Shown in pieces: positions 44,014 to 52,985 of a stretch of 64,000 nt of DNA (position 1 is its first letter; every line of letters starts with the position of its first letter). The notes beneath the pieces are model-generated. The model ran no database searches, was not told where the DNA came from, and saw only the letters and a program-made list of their open reading frames with translations. A program made the position numbers and the translations under genes. This DNA comes from Alkalimonas delamerensis (GTDB taxonomy: Bacteria; Pseudomonadota; Gammaproteobacteria; Enterobacterales; Alteromonadaceae), in NCBI RefSeq assembly GCF_030717955.1, contig NZ_JAUZVY010000005.1:124001-188000 (forward strand), given 5' to 3'.

Positions 44014-45044
44014 CAGCTGCGCGACCTGCGGGCTTTGGCTGACTGTGGTGCTTCGGACTCTGTGGTTGCCAACTTTTCGGCTTCATGAGCTTCGTACGCC
44101 AGGACGATTTGCTGCACGATGGGGTGACGAACCACGTCTTTGGCGTCAAAGTAATTCATGCTGATGGCCTCGACGTTGGACAACACATCAATGGCATGTT
44201 TCAAGCCGGAGTACTGGCCACGGGGTAAATCGACCTGAGTGACGTCGCCAGTGATGACGGCTTTGGAGTTAAAGCCAATCCGGGTCAGAAACATTTTCAT
44301 CTGTTCGACCGTGGTGTTTTGCCCCTCATCCAGAATAATAAAGGCATCGTTTAAAGTACGACCACGCATGTAAGCCAGCGGCGCAATTTCGATGATGCCA
44401 CGCTCGAGGTATTTTTCGACCTTATCGTAGCCGAGCATTTCAAACAGGGCGTCGTACAGCGGGCGCAGGTAAGGGTCGACTTTTTGCGATAAATCGCCGG
44501 GCAAAAAACCCAGCTTTTCACCGGCTTCAACCGCCGGCCGCGTCAACACAATACGCCGTACCAGATTTTTCTCCAGCGCGTCCACGGCGCAGGCGACGGC
44601 TAAGTAGGTTTTGCCGGTGCCGGCCGGGCCTATGCCAAAGATCACATCGTGCTTGAGCACATTGCCGACGTAGCGTTTTTGATGCGGGTTGCGCGGTGTC
44701 AGCAAACCTTTCTTGGTTTTCAGACTAAAGTCGGCCGATGCGGAGGACTCCGGGCTGGCATTTTGTGCCTGTTGAATCATTAAATGGACCTGCTCTATGC
44801 TGAGTTCCACCACTTTACCTTGCTGCTGGGTATCGCGGTAGAGGTGATCAAGGACAAAGTAGCCAGCGCGTACCGCAGCCGCATCGCCCTGCAAGCGGAA
44901 GTGCTCATCCCGGTGCGCAATGTTGATTTTCAGGCGCTGCTCCAGCAAACGCAGATGCTCATCGAAAGGACCGCAAAGCGACAGCAGCCGTTGTTGATCG
45001 GCTGGGCTGGCGCTGAAGGTTTTTTCATTGACTGTGCTGCTCAA
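44013..45044 (-). CDS. ybeZ: PhoH-like ATPase YbeZ
   Basis: 343-residue PhoH-family NTPase that acts with YbeY in rRNA maturation. An N-terminal KH-like segment, then PhoH domain with Walker A GPAGTGKT, TRPAVEAGEKLGFLPGDL, Walker B AFIILDEGQNTT and TRIGFNSKAVITGDVTQVDLP. The TTG start at 45044 is supported by GAGG 6 bases upstream; no internal ATG is better placed. 48 bases after miaB. Confidence 0.95.
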   Translation of the reverse strand: MSSTVNEKTFSASPADQQRLLSLCGPFDEHLRLLEQRLKINIAHRDEHFRLQGDAAAVRAGYFVLDHLYRDTQQQGKVVELSIEQVHLMIQQAQNASPESSASADFSLKTKKGLLTPRNPHQKRYVGNVLKHDVIFGIGPAGTGKTYLAVACAVDALEKNLVRRIVLTRPAVEAGEKLGFLPGDLSQKVDPYLRPLYDALFEMLGYDKVEKYLERGIIEIAPLAYMRGRTLNDAFIILDEGQNTTVEQMKMFLTRIGFNSKAVITGDVTQVDLPRGQYSGLKHAIDVLSNVEAISMNYFDAKDVVRHPIVQQIVLAYEAHEAEKLATTESEAPQSAKARRSRS

Positions 45045-45092
45045 AGGCGGCCTCGTGTGGTAACAGGCTGGCAGCGCCAGCCCTTTGGAAGG

Positions 45093-46517
45093 TTAAGGAG
45101 CAAAGCGAGTCACCCCTAAGTCATCCGTTTTCGGCTGCCGGGCCAGAATTTGCTGCGGCGAGACATCGCGGCGCAGTCCCATTTCTGGTTCGGTGCGCAC
45201 CAGCACGCCTTTCAGCGAGTTGGCGAAAACATCGGTAATGCGCACATCGACAAACTGGCCAATGAGCTTTGGATCGCCTTCAAAGTTGACCACCCGGTTG
45301 TTCTCGGTGCGGCCACAGAGCTCCATCAGGTTTTTCTTTGATGGGCCTTCCACCAAAATCCGCTGTTCGGTGTTCAGCATGCCGCGGGCAATGCGCAGGG
45401 CCTGTTGGTTGATTCGGTCTTGCAGAATGTACAACCGCTGCTTTTTCTCATCCTCGCTGACATCATCCGGCAAGTCGGCAGCAGGCGTGCCGGGCCGGGC
45501 ACTGTAAATAAAGCTGAAGCTCATATCGAAGTCGATGGCCTGGATCAAGGCCATGGTGGCGGCAAAGTCATCAGCTGTCTCGCCAGGAAAGCCAATGATA
45601 AAGTCGGACGACATGCTGAGGTTGGGCCGGACTTTTTTCAGTTTGCGCACCTGGGATTTGAATTCCAGGGCGGTATGGCCGCGTTTCATCAATGTCAGGA
45701 TCCGATCCGAGCCCGATTGCACCGGCAGGTGCAGGTGATCAACCAGCTCTGGGATATCACGGTAGGCTTCAATGATGTCGTCGGTAAATTCCACCGGGTG
45801 TGAGGTGGTGTAGCGAATGCGATCGATGCCGTCGATGGCGGCGACCAGACGCAGCAGCTCGGCAAAGCTGCAAATGCTGCCATCGTGCATGCTGCCACGG
45901 TAGGCGTTGACATTCTGCCCAAGCAGGTTGACTTCACGGACGCCTTGCTCGGCCAGTTGAGCGATTTCAAACAGCACATCGTCCAGCGGCCGGCTGACTT
46001 CTTCGCCTCGGGTGTAGGGCACCACGCAGAAGCTGCAGTACTTGGAGCAGCCTTCCATAATGGAGACAAAAGCGGACGGTCCTTCGGCTTTTGGCTCAGG
46101 CAGGCGGTCGAATTTTTCGATTTCAGGAAAGGACACATCCACCACCGGGGCGCGATCACCGGTAACGGCTTTGATCATTTCCGGCAAGCGGTGCAGGGTT
46201 TGCGGGCCAAAGACGATATCGACAAAAGGTGCCCGCTCGCGAATGGCTGCGCCCTCTTGTGAGGCAACGCAGCCGCCGACACCTATCACCAGTTCGGGTT
46301 TCTTCTCTTTCAGCGGTCGCCAGCGACCTAGCTGGTGAAAGACTTTCTCCTGCGCTTTCTCACGGATGGAGCAGGTATTGAGCAGGATCACATCGGCTTC
46401 CTCAGCGTGCTCGGTGAGGCTGTAGCCATGGGTGGCATCCAGCAGGTCTGCCATTTTCGATGAATCGTACTCATTCATCTGACAGCCCCAGGTTTTGATG
46501 TGTAGCTTTTTGCTCAT
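45093..46517 (-). CDS. miaB: tRNA-2-methylthio-N6-dimethylallyladenosine synthase MiaB
   Basis: Radical SAM methylthiotransferase modifying i6A37 of tRNAs reading U-starting codons. 474 residues. UPF0004 cluster cysteines C12, C49 and C83; radical SAM cysteines C157, C161 and C164 (CSKYCSFC); C-terminal TRAM domain (about 375-440, LVEGPSKKN...). ATG 46517. First gene of the miaB-ybeZ-ybeY-corC-lnt operon. Confidence 0.97.
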   Translation of the reverse strand: MSKKLHIKTWGCQMNEYDSSKMADLLDATHGYSLTEHAEEADVILLNTCSIREKAQEKVFHQLGRWRPLKEKKPELVIGVGGCVASQEGAAIRERAPFVDIVFGPQTLHRLPEMIKAVTGDRAPVVDVSFPEIEKFDRLPEPKAEGPSAFVSIMEGCSKYCSFCVVPYTRGEEVSRPLDDVLFEIAQLAEQGVREVNLLGQNVNAYRGSMHDGSICSFAELLRLVAAIDGIDRIRYTTSHPVEFTDDIIEAYRDIPELVDHLHLPVQSGSDRILTLMKRGHTALEFKSQVRKLKKVRPNLSMSSDFIIGFPGETADDFAATMALIQAIDFDMSFSFIYSARPGTPAADLPDDVSEDEKKQRLYILQDRINQQALRIARGMLNTEQRILVEGPSKKNLMELCGRTENNRVVNFEGDPKLIGQFVDVRITDVFANSLKGVLVRTEPEMGLRRDVSPQQILARQPKTDDLGVTRFAP

Positions 46518-46639
46518 GCTTTGGTGGACCCTGTGTCGTTACTGCGCATAAAGGGCGCATATTTTAGCCTAGCTGATCGCGAAGTACCAGCCTTGAATTG
46601 CCATCATCAATGCAGTCAAAGTTTGTCAGGTTGCGGTTA

Positions 46640-46670
46640 TTTCATGCATGGGTAGTAGTTTCACGCATGG
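46640..46670. repeat. Direct repeat upstream of beta-barrel gene
   Basis: TTTCATGCATGG (46640-46651) and TTTCACGCATGG (46659-46670), 11 of 12 identical, starting 19 bases apart (about two helical turns). Located in the 249-base miaB-barrel intergenic region; possible operator half-sites. Confidence 0.5.
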
Positions 46671-46766
46671 CAGCTTCAAAAGAATGCACTAAAATTCTAT
46701 TGTTCATTTTCTATTCATGATTTGCTGATTACCATGCCGCCCCTTTAAAACACCCTGGAGTACTTT

Positions 46767-47417
46767 ATGAACAAATGCAAGGCTGTCTTGGCCACACTGA
46801 TCACTGCAAGCGTGCTTGTTCCGGCGATGGCGTACGATACATCCTCGCCGCTCGCCTACAACTTTATCGGAGTGAGCTATCAGGATACGAGCTTCAGAAA
46901 CAGTCCATTTAGTCCAACCGGATGGCGAGCGGATGGTCGGGTTATGTTGACGGACCATATTTGGTTGGGTGGGCTTTATCAGCATCTAACGGGTGGTGTT
47001 AAAAGTGATTTACTGGCGGATCTGCTTTCTGAACAACAAAATGTGAAACTGACTGAGTTGGGGATGCAAGTAGGGTATCGTTTTCCCTTGATGCGCAATA
47101 CCGATTTAAATACATACCTGCATTACAGTACCAACAAACACCGTGAAACTCTAAGTCAGCGTGATTTTTCTCAGCGTTTCGACGCTTACGGAGCAGCGAT
47201 AGGATTCAGTCATTGGTTAGCAGACTCCTGGGATCTAAGTGTCAAGACCGGTTATCGGTATGACCAAAAGTGGCGCGGTCTGGACGAGAATCATGGTCGA
47301 CTTTTCTTGGATCTTGGTGCCAAAGTCGCATTAACACAATCACTTCAAATTACCACAGCGGTGCGTTTCAGCGACGGACAAAATAGCTGGTCAACGGGTT
47401 TAAGCTATCGTTTTTGA
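46767..47417 (+). CDS. Predicted outer-membrane beta-barrel protein
   Basis: 216 residues. Sec signal peptide (MNKCKAVLATLITASVLVPAMA) followed by about eight alternating amphipathic strands and a terminal GLSYRF, the aromatic C-terminal outer-membrane signature. No catalytic motif. I do not recognise the family; it resembles small 8-stranded OmpA/YfaZ-like barrels. GGAGT lies 7 bases before the ATG. First gene of an AT-richer cluster with a TonB receptor, a membrane regulator and a phosphatase. Confidence 0.75.
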   Translation: MNKCKAVLATLITASVLVPAMAYDTSSPLAYNFIGVSYQDTSFRNSPFSPTGWRADGRVMLTDHIWLGGLYQHLTGGVKSDLLADLLSEQQNVKLTELGMQVGYRFPLMRNTDLNTYLHYSTNKHRETLSQRDFSQRFDAYGAAIGFSHWLADSWDLSVKTGYRYDQKWRGLDENHGRLFLDLGAKVALTQSLQITTAVRFSDGQNSWSTGLSYRF

Positions 47418-47730
47418 GCGGCAGCGTGACACCTTTACCCCTCTCAGTTTGATCGCAGCCAAGACCATGGCCTTGCTTCATCAAAATACCGGCATTATTG
47501 CAGAAATAGAAGTCGTAAAAAGAGATTAAAAGAGGTAATTAAAGAGATAAAGCCCCTTGTGTTGTGACCCGAGTAAACCATCATAGCTGCGGCCGAGATG
47601 CTGAACGTACCTGGTAGGCTAGTAGGTATCAACGCCAAAATATTAACTTGAAGAGGCCGTTACGGCCTCTTCAAGTTTTCCAACAACTATGCGGTATGCC
47701 GCGCTCATTGATATCATTTCGGGAAAAACG
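47418..47730. other. Intergenic control region before the TonB receptor
   Basis: No gene is seen in 313 bases. It holds three AAAGAG boxes starting at 47519, 47529 and 47541 (about one helical turn apart); the middle one sits in ATTAAAAGAGGT (47525-47536), a 12-mer that recurs before the phosphatase gene at 52913-52924. A strong hairpin follows at 47645-47677. Confidence 0.5.
47645..47677. terminator. 15-base perfect hairpin, probable bidirectional terminator
   Basis: Arms 47645-47659 and 47663-47677 pair perfectly around a TTA loop. The plus-strand tail is only TTTTCC, so termination is plausible rather than certain; it lies 54 bases before the receptor start. Confidence 0.6.
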
Positions 47731-50550
47731 ATGAATAGAATAAAACCTCTTGCAGCATCGATTCCTTTGCTGCTTGGTACAAGCATGGCAGCAACTGGAT
47801 TATTTCATCCGGCTTTTGCAAGCAGCCAAACAGTCCTTGGTGATGAGGTACCAACCAAGCAAACGGCAAGACAGCAATCCGGCCCTCAGCAGACTCAACA
47901 AGTTGCCGCAGCATCTGTCGATGAACCCTTGGAGCGAATAGAAGTCACAGGGTCGCGTATTCGTCGTTTGGATATAGAGGGTGTCGCACCGGTCACAGTC
48001 ATTACCGCTGAGGATATTGAGTTCAGTGGCTTTTCCAGTATTGAAGACTTACTTCAAGCATCAATTTTTAACAGCGGTCGAACGGTTCAAGGCAACGAGT
48101 CAAGCTGGACGCAAGGTGCCAGTACTATCAACATGCGTGGCATGGGCGAAAATCGTACTTTGGTTCTGGTAAATGGCCAACGTATTCCGCAATACCCTAC
48201 TGCGACAGGAGGTACTACAAATTTTGTGGATATTTCTACCTTTCCAACCAGTGCAATAGAGCGTATTGAAGTGTTAAGTGGTGGCGCTTCAGCAATCTAT
48301 GGCTCTGATGCAGTCGGTGGTGTGGTCAATATTATTCTTAAAAGCAGGTTTGAACGCAACCAGTTCGATGTTCGCCATGAGAGCCCACAGCAAGGCGGTG
48401 GAGATAAAACTCGTATGACCTTAACCAGTGGGTTCAATAGCTCCCTGGGTCAGACTATCGTAGTTTTGCAGCACCGGAATGACGAAATATTGCGCAGTGG
48501 TGACCGTAACTTCACCAGTCAGGGTGGGCCGGATGGCACCGATGGTTTTAGTTCAACTTCTGCAGTCATTCAGGATAGGAGTCGTTTTTATCACGAAAAT
48601 AGCAATGTGGTAGCTACGCAAGAGCAATGTCAGGATCTTTTTGGCAGCTACGGCATTTGGCAGGATGAACAGAGCACTTTTAAATGCCGTTACGATTCTA
48701 CTCGTGACTTGCATTTGCAAAGTGGAAAAAAAGAATGGAACTTAGTGGTTAACCATCATGGTGAGCTCGGTCAAAGCTGGACCTACAATGCCATGGTTCA
48801 AGCCAGCGATCGTGAAACATTAAGGGGGAATGGCCAAAAGTCAATCGGTGAAAGAATATATATGGACCAGGATAATCCTGGAGTTTACAGCTACAACAGA
48901 GCTGATTTCTTAAACCCGACCGAGTTTAGGTTGTTTCGCCGCCTCGATGACTATGGCCAACGTAGAGATTACACGGGCTTGCAGCAAACGTTGAATACAG
49001 CCTTTGGTTTGAGTGGAACCCTTAACGACTTTGACCTTGACCTGACTTGGGCCTACGGCAAAAGTTCCTTTGAGCGCATCGGGCGCAACCAGATGTTGGC
49101 AGACAAGCTGCTCGATGTGGTTAGTTTTGACCCAGCCGACTCAGCCAATCCGGCGAAATGGTATCCGATGGATAAAATGACGCCCGAGCAGGTTCAGACA
49201 CTTTATGCAGAAACACTCACCGATGCAGGTTCTGGGTTAAATCAATTCACAGCAGTGTTATCAGGTGACTTAATGGACTTGCCAGCCGGCCCTTTGCAGT
49301 TTGCTTGGTCTGCTGAATGGGCCAAAGAGTGGTATTTTGACCACAAAGATGAAAATACGTTGAGCGGCAACCTCTTAGGGCAGGGGGGAACCCAGGGGCG
49401 GGGTGAACGTAAACGCTATGCTACAGCGGCTGAGTTGGCCATACCCTTGCTGGACGACCGTGGCGGCATAGGCAAACTGGATGCCAGTGTTGCTTTGCGT
49501 TACGACTACTACGATGATAAATCTGAAATTGGTGGGGCAGTGACGCCGCAGGCAGGCTTTACTTATCGGCCTACTGAAAATATTTTGGTACGTTTAAACG
49601 GAGGAAAATCCTTCCGTGCACCCGATTTGCACCGGGTTTATGCCTTACCTACCCGATCTTTTAGCAGTACGACCCGCCACGTTGATCCCAATCACCCGGT
49701 GGACGAAGATGATCGCTACGAGCAAATTACCTCCGGCAGTTTGGGGTTGAGTGAAGAGCGAGGTCGCTTTTACAATCTTGGCATCATCGCGCAACTTACT
49801 GAAAACCTGAGTGTCGATGTAGATTACTGGCGTATTTCGTTGAGAGGGGCGGTTCGCACTGGATCCGTATCCAGAATGCTCAATGAACCGGATGTTTTTG
49901 ATGTCAGTGATCGCTACAGCAATTGCAATGATGTACCAGGTGTTGGCTTTATCATGCAACAGCAGCCGGGCAACGATTACAGAGATATTTTATGCGTGAA
50001 AAATGGTGCTATCAACAGTGCCTATGAAAACTCCAAAGGCGTTGACGTGAAAGTTCGCTACAGTTTGTCTTTGGGCGATTTAGGCGATCTGCGTTTAGGT
50101 GCTGATGTGTCGCAATCACTTTCAAAAGAATACCAAGCCTTTGCCGACTTAGATAAAGTCAATGCGTTAAAAGATTGGTATTTCCCAAAATACCGCACCA
50201 GTGCCTATGTGCAGTATTCAAAAGATAAGTGGTCGAGCTATGTTCGTTGGAGCTACATCGGTAGCACAGAAGGCGTTAATACTTGGACACTCACCGATGA
50301 TGAAGGCAATTCATATCGTGAAAGTGTTCGCAGCAAGGTCGCTCCTTTCAGTCGTGTCAACTGGGTAACTACTTACAGTGTAAGCCGTGATTTGCGTCTC
50401 ACCTTAGGCATCCAAAACCTGTTTAACGCGATGCCTGGGACTTATGCTGAGGGACATCCGTGGCGAAATTCCTGGCCATACTACTCCATGACCAGTGGAC
50501 ACAATGCCATTGGCCGGACTTTTTATGGAGAAGTGCGTTACCGTTTTTAA
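47731..50550 (+). CDS. TonB-dependent outer-membrane receptor
   Basis: 939 residues. Signal peptide to about residue 31. A short acidic/Gln-rich linker with LERIEVTGSRIRR acts as the TonB-box region. Plug domain about 75-200 (VTVITAEDIE, SLRGMG-like INMRGMGENRTLVLVNGQR, IERIEVLSGGASAIYGSDAVGGVVNIILK). The C-terminal 22-strand barrel ends GEVRYRF. This plug type is common in Alteromonadales receptors for peptides, sugars or siderophores; the substrate cannot be read. ATG 47731 (MNRIKPLAAS) begins the signal peptide; upstream residues do not fit one. Confidence 0.93.
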   Translation: MNRIKPLAASIPLLLGTSMAATGLFHPAFASSQTVLGDEVPTKQTARQQSGPQQTQQVAAASVDEPLERIEVTGSRIRRLDIEGVAPVTVITAEDIEFSGFSSIEDLLQASIFNSGRTVQGNESSWTQGASTINMRGMGENRTLVLVNGQRIPQYPTATGGTTNFVDISTFPTSAIERIEVLSGGASAIYGSDAVGGVVNIILKSRFERNQFDVRHESPQQGGGDKTRMTLTSGFNSSLGQTIVVLQHRNDEILRSGDRNFTSQGGPDGTDGFSSTSAVIQDRSRFYHENSNVVATQEQCQDLFGSYGIWQDEQSTFKCRYDSTRDLHLQSGKKEWNLVVNHHGELGQSWTYNAMVQASDRETLRGNGQKSIGERIYMDQDNPGVYSYNRADFLNPTEFRLFRRLDDYGQRRDYTGLQQTLNTAFGLSGTLNDFDLDLTWAYGKSSFERIGRNQMLADKLLDVVSFDPADSANPAKWYPMDKMTPEQVQTLYAETLTDAGSGLNQFTAVLSGDLMDLPAGPLQFAWSAEWAKEWYFDHKDENTLSGNLLGQGGTQGRGERKRYATAAELAIPLLDDRGGIGKLDASVALRYDYYDDKSEIGGAVTPQAGFTYRPTENILVRLNGGKSFRAPDLHRVYALPTRSFSSTTRHVDPNHPVDEDDRYEQITSGSLGLSEERGRFYNLGIIAQLTENLSVDVDYWRISLRGAVRTGSVSRMLNEPDVFDVSDRYSNCNDVPGVGFIMQQQPGNDYRDILCVKNGAINSAYENSKGVDVKVRYSLSLGDLGDLRLGADVSQSLSKEYQAFADLDKVNALKDWYFPKYRTSAYVQYSKDKWSSYVRWSYIGSTEGVNTWTLTDDEGNSYRESVRSKVAPFSRVNWVTTYSVSRDLRLTLGIQNLFNAMPGTYAEGHPWRNSWPYYSMTSGHNAIGRTFYGEVRYRF

Positions 50551-50572
50551 AGGATCGCTCTGCCTTACTGTC

Positions 50573-50600
50573 GCAAAGGGTATCGGAGGATACCCTTTGC
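50573..50600 (+). terminator. Hairpin after the TonB receptor gene
   Basis: Perfect 12-base arms (50573-50584 and 50589-50600) around GGAG. No T run follows (CGTTGTT), so it may end or stabilise the receptor transcript. It lies 22 bases after the stop. Confidence 0.55.
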
Positions 50601-50693
50601 CGTTGTTACAAGGCATCAAGTCATCAAACTGTCATATATTAAGTTGTAATTTTTGCTAACATGTTTGGGTTTGGTGTACAAAAAGGTTGCAAG

Positions 50694-52871
50694 ATGATGT
50701 CTGAGATTTTCGAGCTTGGAGCGGTGCGGGTCAATGTCCGAAAGCTTACCTTAACTCATTCCACGCAGCCTATTGTACACCTGCAAAATAAGCCCATCGA
50801 AGTTTTGCATTTTTTAGCGAGCCAATACCCACGTTTGGTCAGTCGGGATGAGGTAATCGCTGCTGTATGGGCTGGTAATTATTACGTTGGTGATAAAGCC
50901 CTGACCAATGTTGTGTGGCAGCTGCGCCATCAATTCAAGCTGCTTGGTTTGTCGGATGTTATTACTACGGTACGCAAAAAAGGTTACCGCCTCGAAATTG
51001 CGCCGGTTTGGAAACAGGCTGCCATTGAACCGGATGCTGTTCGGACACCCGAGAACATCACTCAGCAATTATCCCTTGCTGACTCTGATCAACTATTGTT
51101 AAAGGATGCGCCAGCCAAGGTTTCAGAACTATACCCAGTAAAAAATAAGACGGTACGTTCACCTTTGTTGTTCATGCTGTTGTTTGGTGTTTGCCTGACA
51201 ACATGGCTTTTATGGCTGTTCAGTATTGATAGCAGGCAGTTGTCTTTTGGGGCTTATCATGTTGAGTCTGTCCTCGAAGGAAGTGGGCGAGCGATGCACC
51301 CAAGTCTTTCCCCGGACGAGACACTTCTTGCATTTAGCTGGCAACGGTTCGGTCAGCCGGCGCAACTATATCTGAAGGAGCTCAATGCATCCTCGGCTCC
51401 TCGTCAATTGACATTTGAGTTCTTTGATCATGGTGCAGCCATCTGGTCTAGCGACGGGTTGCATCTTTTTTCTTCCCGAATTGCGCCTGATGATGGACGT
51501 TGCAGTCTGATCATGCTTACTCTGAAAACTTTGGAAGTAAAAGAGCTGGCGATGTGTCGGCATTATGGTCGGGTGTATTTGAATGTTAGTGCGGATGGGC
51601 GGTATTTAGCTTTTACCGGGTATCTGCATGGGGACGCCAATAGTTTATATCTTATTGATTTGGATGACAGTGAGAGCAAGCCCCGCCGCTGGAGCTGTCC
51701 TGATTTGTGTGATGGAATGGTGCGTGACGTTGCCTTCTCATCCGACGGACGTTATTTGGCATTGACTCGTCGTTTTCATCGGTTGTCGGAAGATATTTTT
51801 TTGTATGATTTGCATCAAAACTCAGTCTCACAGCTATCGTTTGGTGAAGAGGACATCATCGGCGTTGTTTTTCACCCGGACAATGAGCGATTGCTTTATG
51901 CAACGTTTAAGCATGGCCAGCGACAGGGGTATGTTTACGATTTGGCACAAAATAAAATCGATCCATTAGGGGTATCTAACTTTGGTGGCCACAGCGCCAT
52001 AACCCGTGATGGTGAGGTGTATTTCCACCAGTTACCACATTCGTTACAGCTTGGTTATGTCCCTTGGCAGCCTCAGGCCCCGGCGGGGGTCTTTCCACTA
52101 ACAGCGAGTGCACATCGTTTCGAAATGCCAAATTTTAACTCTGCCCGGCAAGAAATCACCTTTGTGAGTAATCGCAGCGGTCACACCGAATTGTGGCGAG
52201 CTGATCCAGATATGCAAAACAAGAGACAACTCACGCATCTGGCCAGTGGCATTAAGTACCCACAATGGTCCAACTCCGGCGACTACATTGTATTTGTCAG
52301 TCGCCTGCCCAGTAAAAGATACGATCAGTTGATGCTGTTGCAGGTCGATACTGGCAAGTTAACCTTGCTCAATACTGGGTTGCAATGGCACAGCCGCCCC
52401 AGCTTCAGAGCGGATGATCAAGCCATTTTGTTTAGCTCTGATGGGCAGCTGCATCAAATCGAGTTGCATTCAAATCGGGTGCAGCAACTGACTCTGGACG
52501 GAGGGCTTTTGGCGCAAGGTCTGCCAAATGGAGACTTTCTTTTTACAAAAGGATTAAACCAGGGATTGTGGCAACGACATGCTGATGGCAGTGAGCGTTT
52601 GGTCCTTGATGCAACCTCCTTTTCAGCACTCTATGCTTGGTCCTACAGCGACGGTATCCTTGCTTATCTTCAACACGTGGAAGATAAGTTAAGTTTAGCA
52701 TTTTATGATTTAGCGACGAATCAGCCTCTGAGCAGCATCGTGTTGCCCAACGAAAATATCGCTATGTACAACTCGCTGAGTTTTAATGCAGACATTCAGC
52801 GTGTTTTTCTTGAAGTGGAACCATTGCCAAGGATCGATTTAAAAAAGTTGATGCATCCTTTGTTAAAATAG
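50694..52871 (+). CDS. ToxR/CadC-like membrane regulator with TolB-type propeller
   Basis: 725 residues. An OmpR-type winged-helix DNA-binding domain at about 5-103 (PIEVLHFLASQYPRLVSRDE, TNVVWQLRHQF, TTVRKKGYRLE), a cytoplasmic linker, a single membrane helix at about 157-177, and a periplasmic region of about 540 residues with WD40/TolB-like repeats (LSPDETLLAFSW, SSDGRYLALTR, FVSNRSGHTELWRAD). This is the CadC/ToxR architecture: a one-component sensor acting directly on DNA from the membrane. ATG 50694 has AAAAGG 7 bases upstream. Adjacent to a TonB receptor and a phosphatase gene, likely targets by inference. Confidence 0.9.
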   Translation: MMSEIFELGAVRVNVRKLTLTHSTQPIVHLQNKPIEVLHFLASQYPRLVSRDEVIAAVWAGNYYVGDKALTNVVWQLRHQFKLLGLSDVITTVRKKGYRLEIAPVWKQAAIEPDAVRTPENITQQLSLADSDQLLLKDAPAKVSELYPVKNKTVRSPLLFMLLFGVCLTTWLLWLFSIDSRQLSFGAYHVESVLEGSGRAMHPSLSPDETLLAFSWQRFGQPAQLYLKELNASSAPRQLTFEFFDHGAAIWSSDGLHLFSSRIAPDDGRCSLIMLTLKTLEVKELAMCRHYGRVYLNVSADGRYLAFTGYLHGDANSLYLIDLDDSESKPRRWSCPDLCDGMVRDVAFSSDGRYLALTRRFHRLSEDIFLYDLHQNSVSQLSFGEEDIIGVVFHPDNERLLYATFKHGQRQGYVYDLAQNKIDPLGVSNFGGHSAITRDGEVYFHQLPHSLQLGYVPWQPQAPAGVFPLTASAHRFEMPNFNSARQEITFVSNRSGHTELWRADPDMQNKRQLTHLASGIKYPQWSNSGDYIVFVSRLPSKRYDQLMLLQVDTGKLTLLNTGLQWHSRPSFRADDQAILFSSDGQLHQIELHSNRVQQLTLDGGLLAQGLPNGDFLFTKGLNQGLWQRHADGSERLVLDATSFSALYAWSYSDGILAYLQHVEDKLSLAFYDLATNQPLSSIVLPNENIAMYNSLSFNADIQRVFLEVEPLPRIDLKKLMHPLLK

Positions 52872-52880
52872 CCATTAATT

Positions 52881-52924
52881 ATATTAAAAGATATATCTTG
52901 TAGGTACAAGATATTAAAAGAGGT
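52881..52924. promoter_or_regulatory. Palindrome with flanking direct repeats before the phosphatase gene
   Basis: Perfect 10-base arms (52893-52902 and 52905-52914) around GG form a near-continuous palindrome. ATATTAAAAGA occurs on each side (52881-52891 and 52911-52921), exactly 30 bases apart. A likely protein-binding site; the regulator encoded just upstream is the obvious candidate. Confidence 0.6.
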
Positions 52925-52985
52925 GTAAATTTAAACTTGGCCAGCATCATACACAGTCATTGATGAGATGATGGAATAGAGGTAA

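Noticed and set aside
46518..46766. An insertion sequence or integrase remnant at the left edge of the accessory cluster
   Set aside because: No terminal inverted repeats, target duplications or transposase fragments could be seen; only a short direct repeat.
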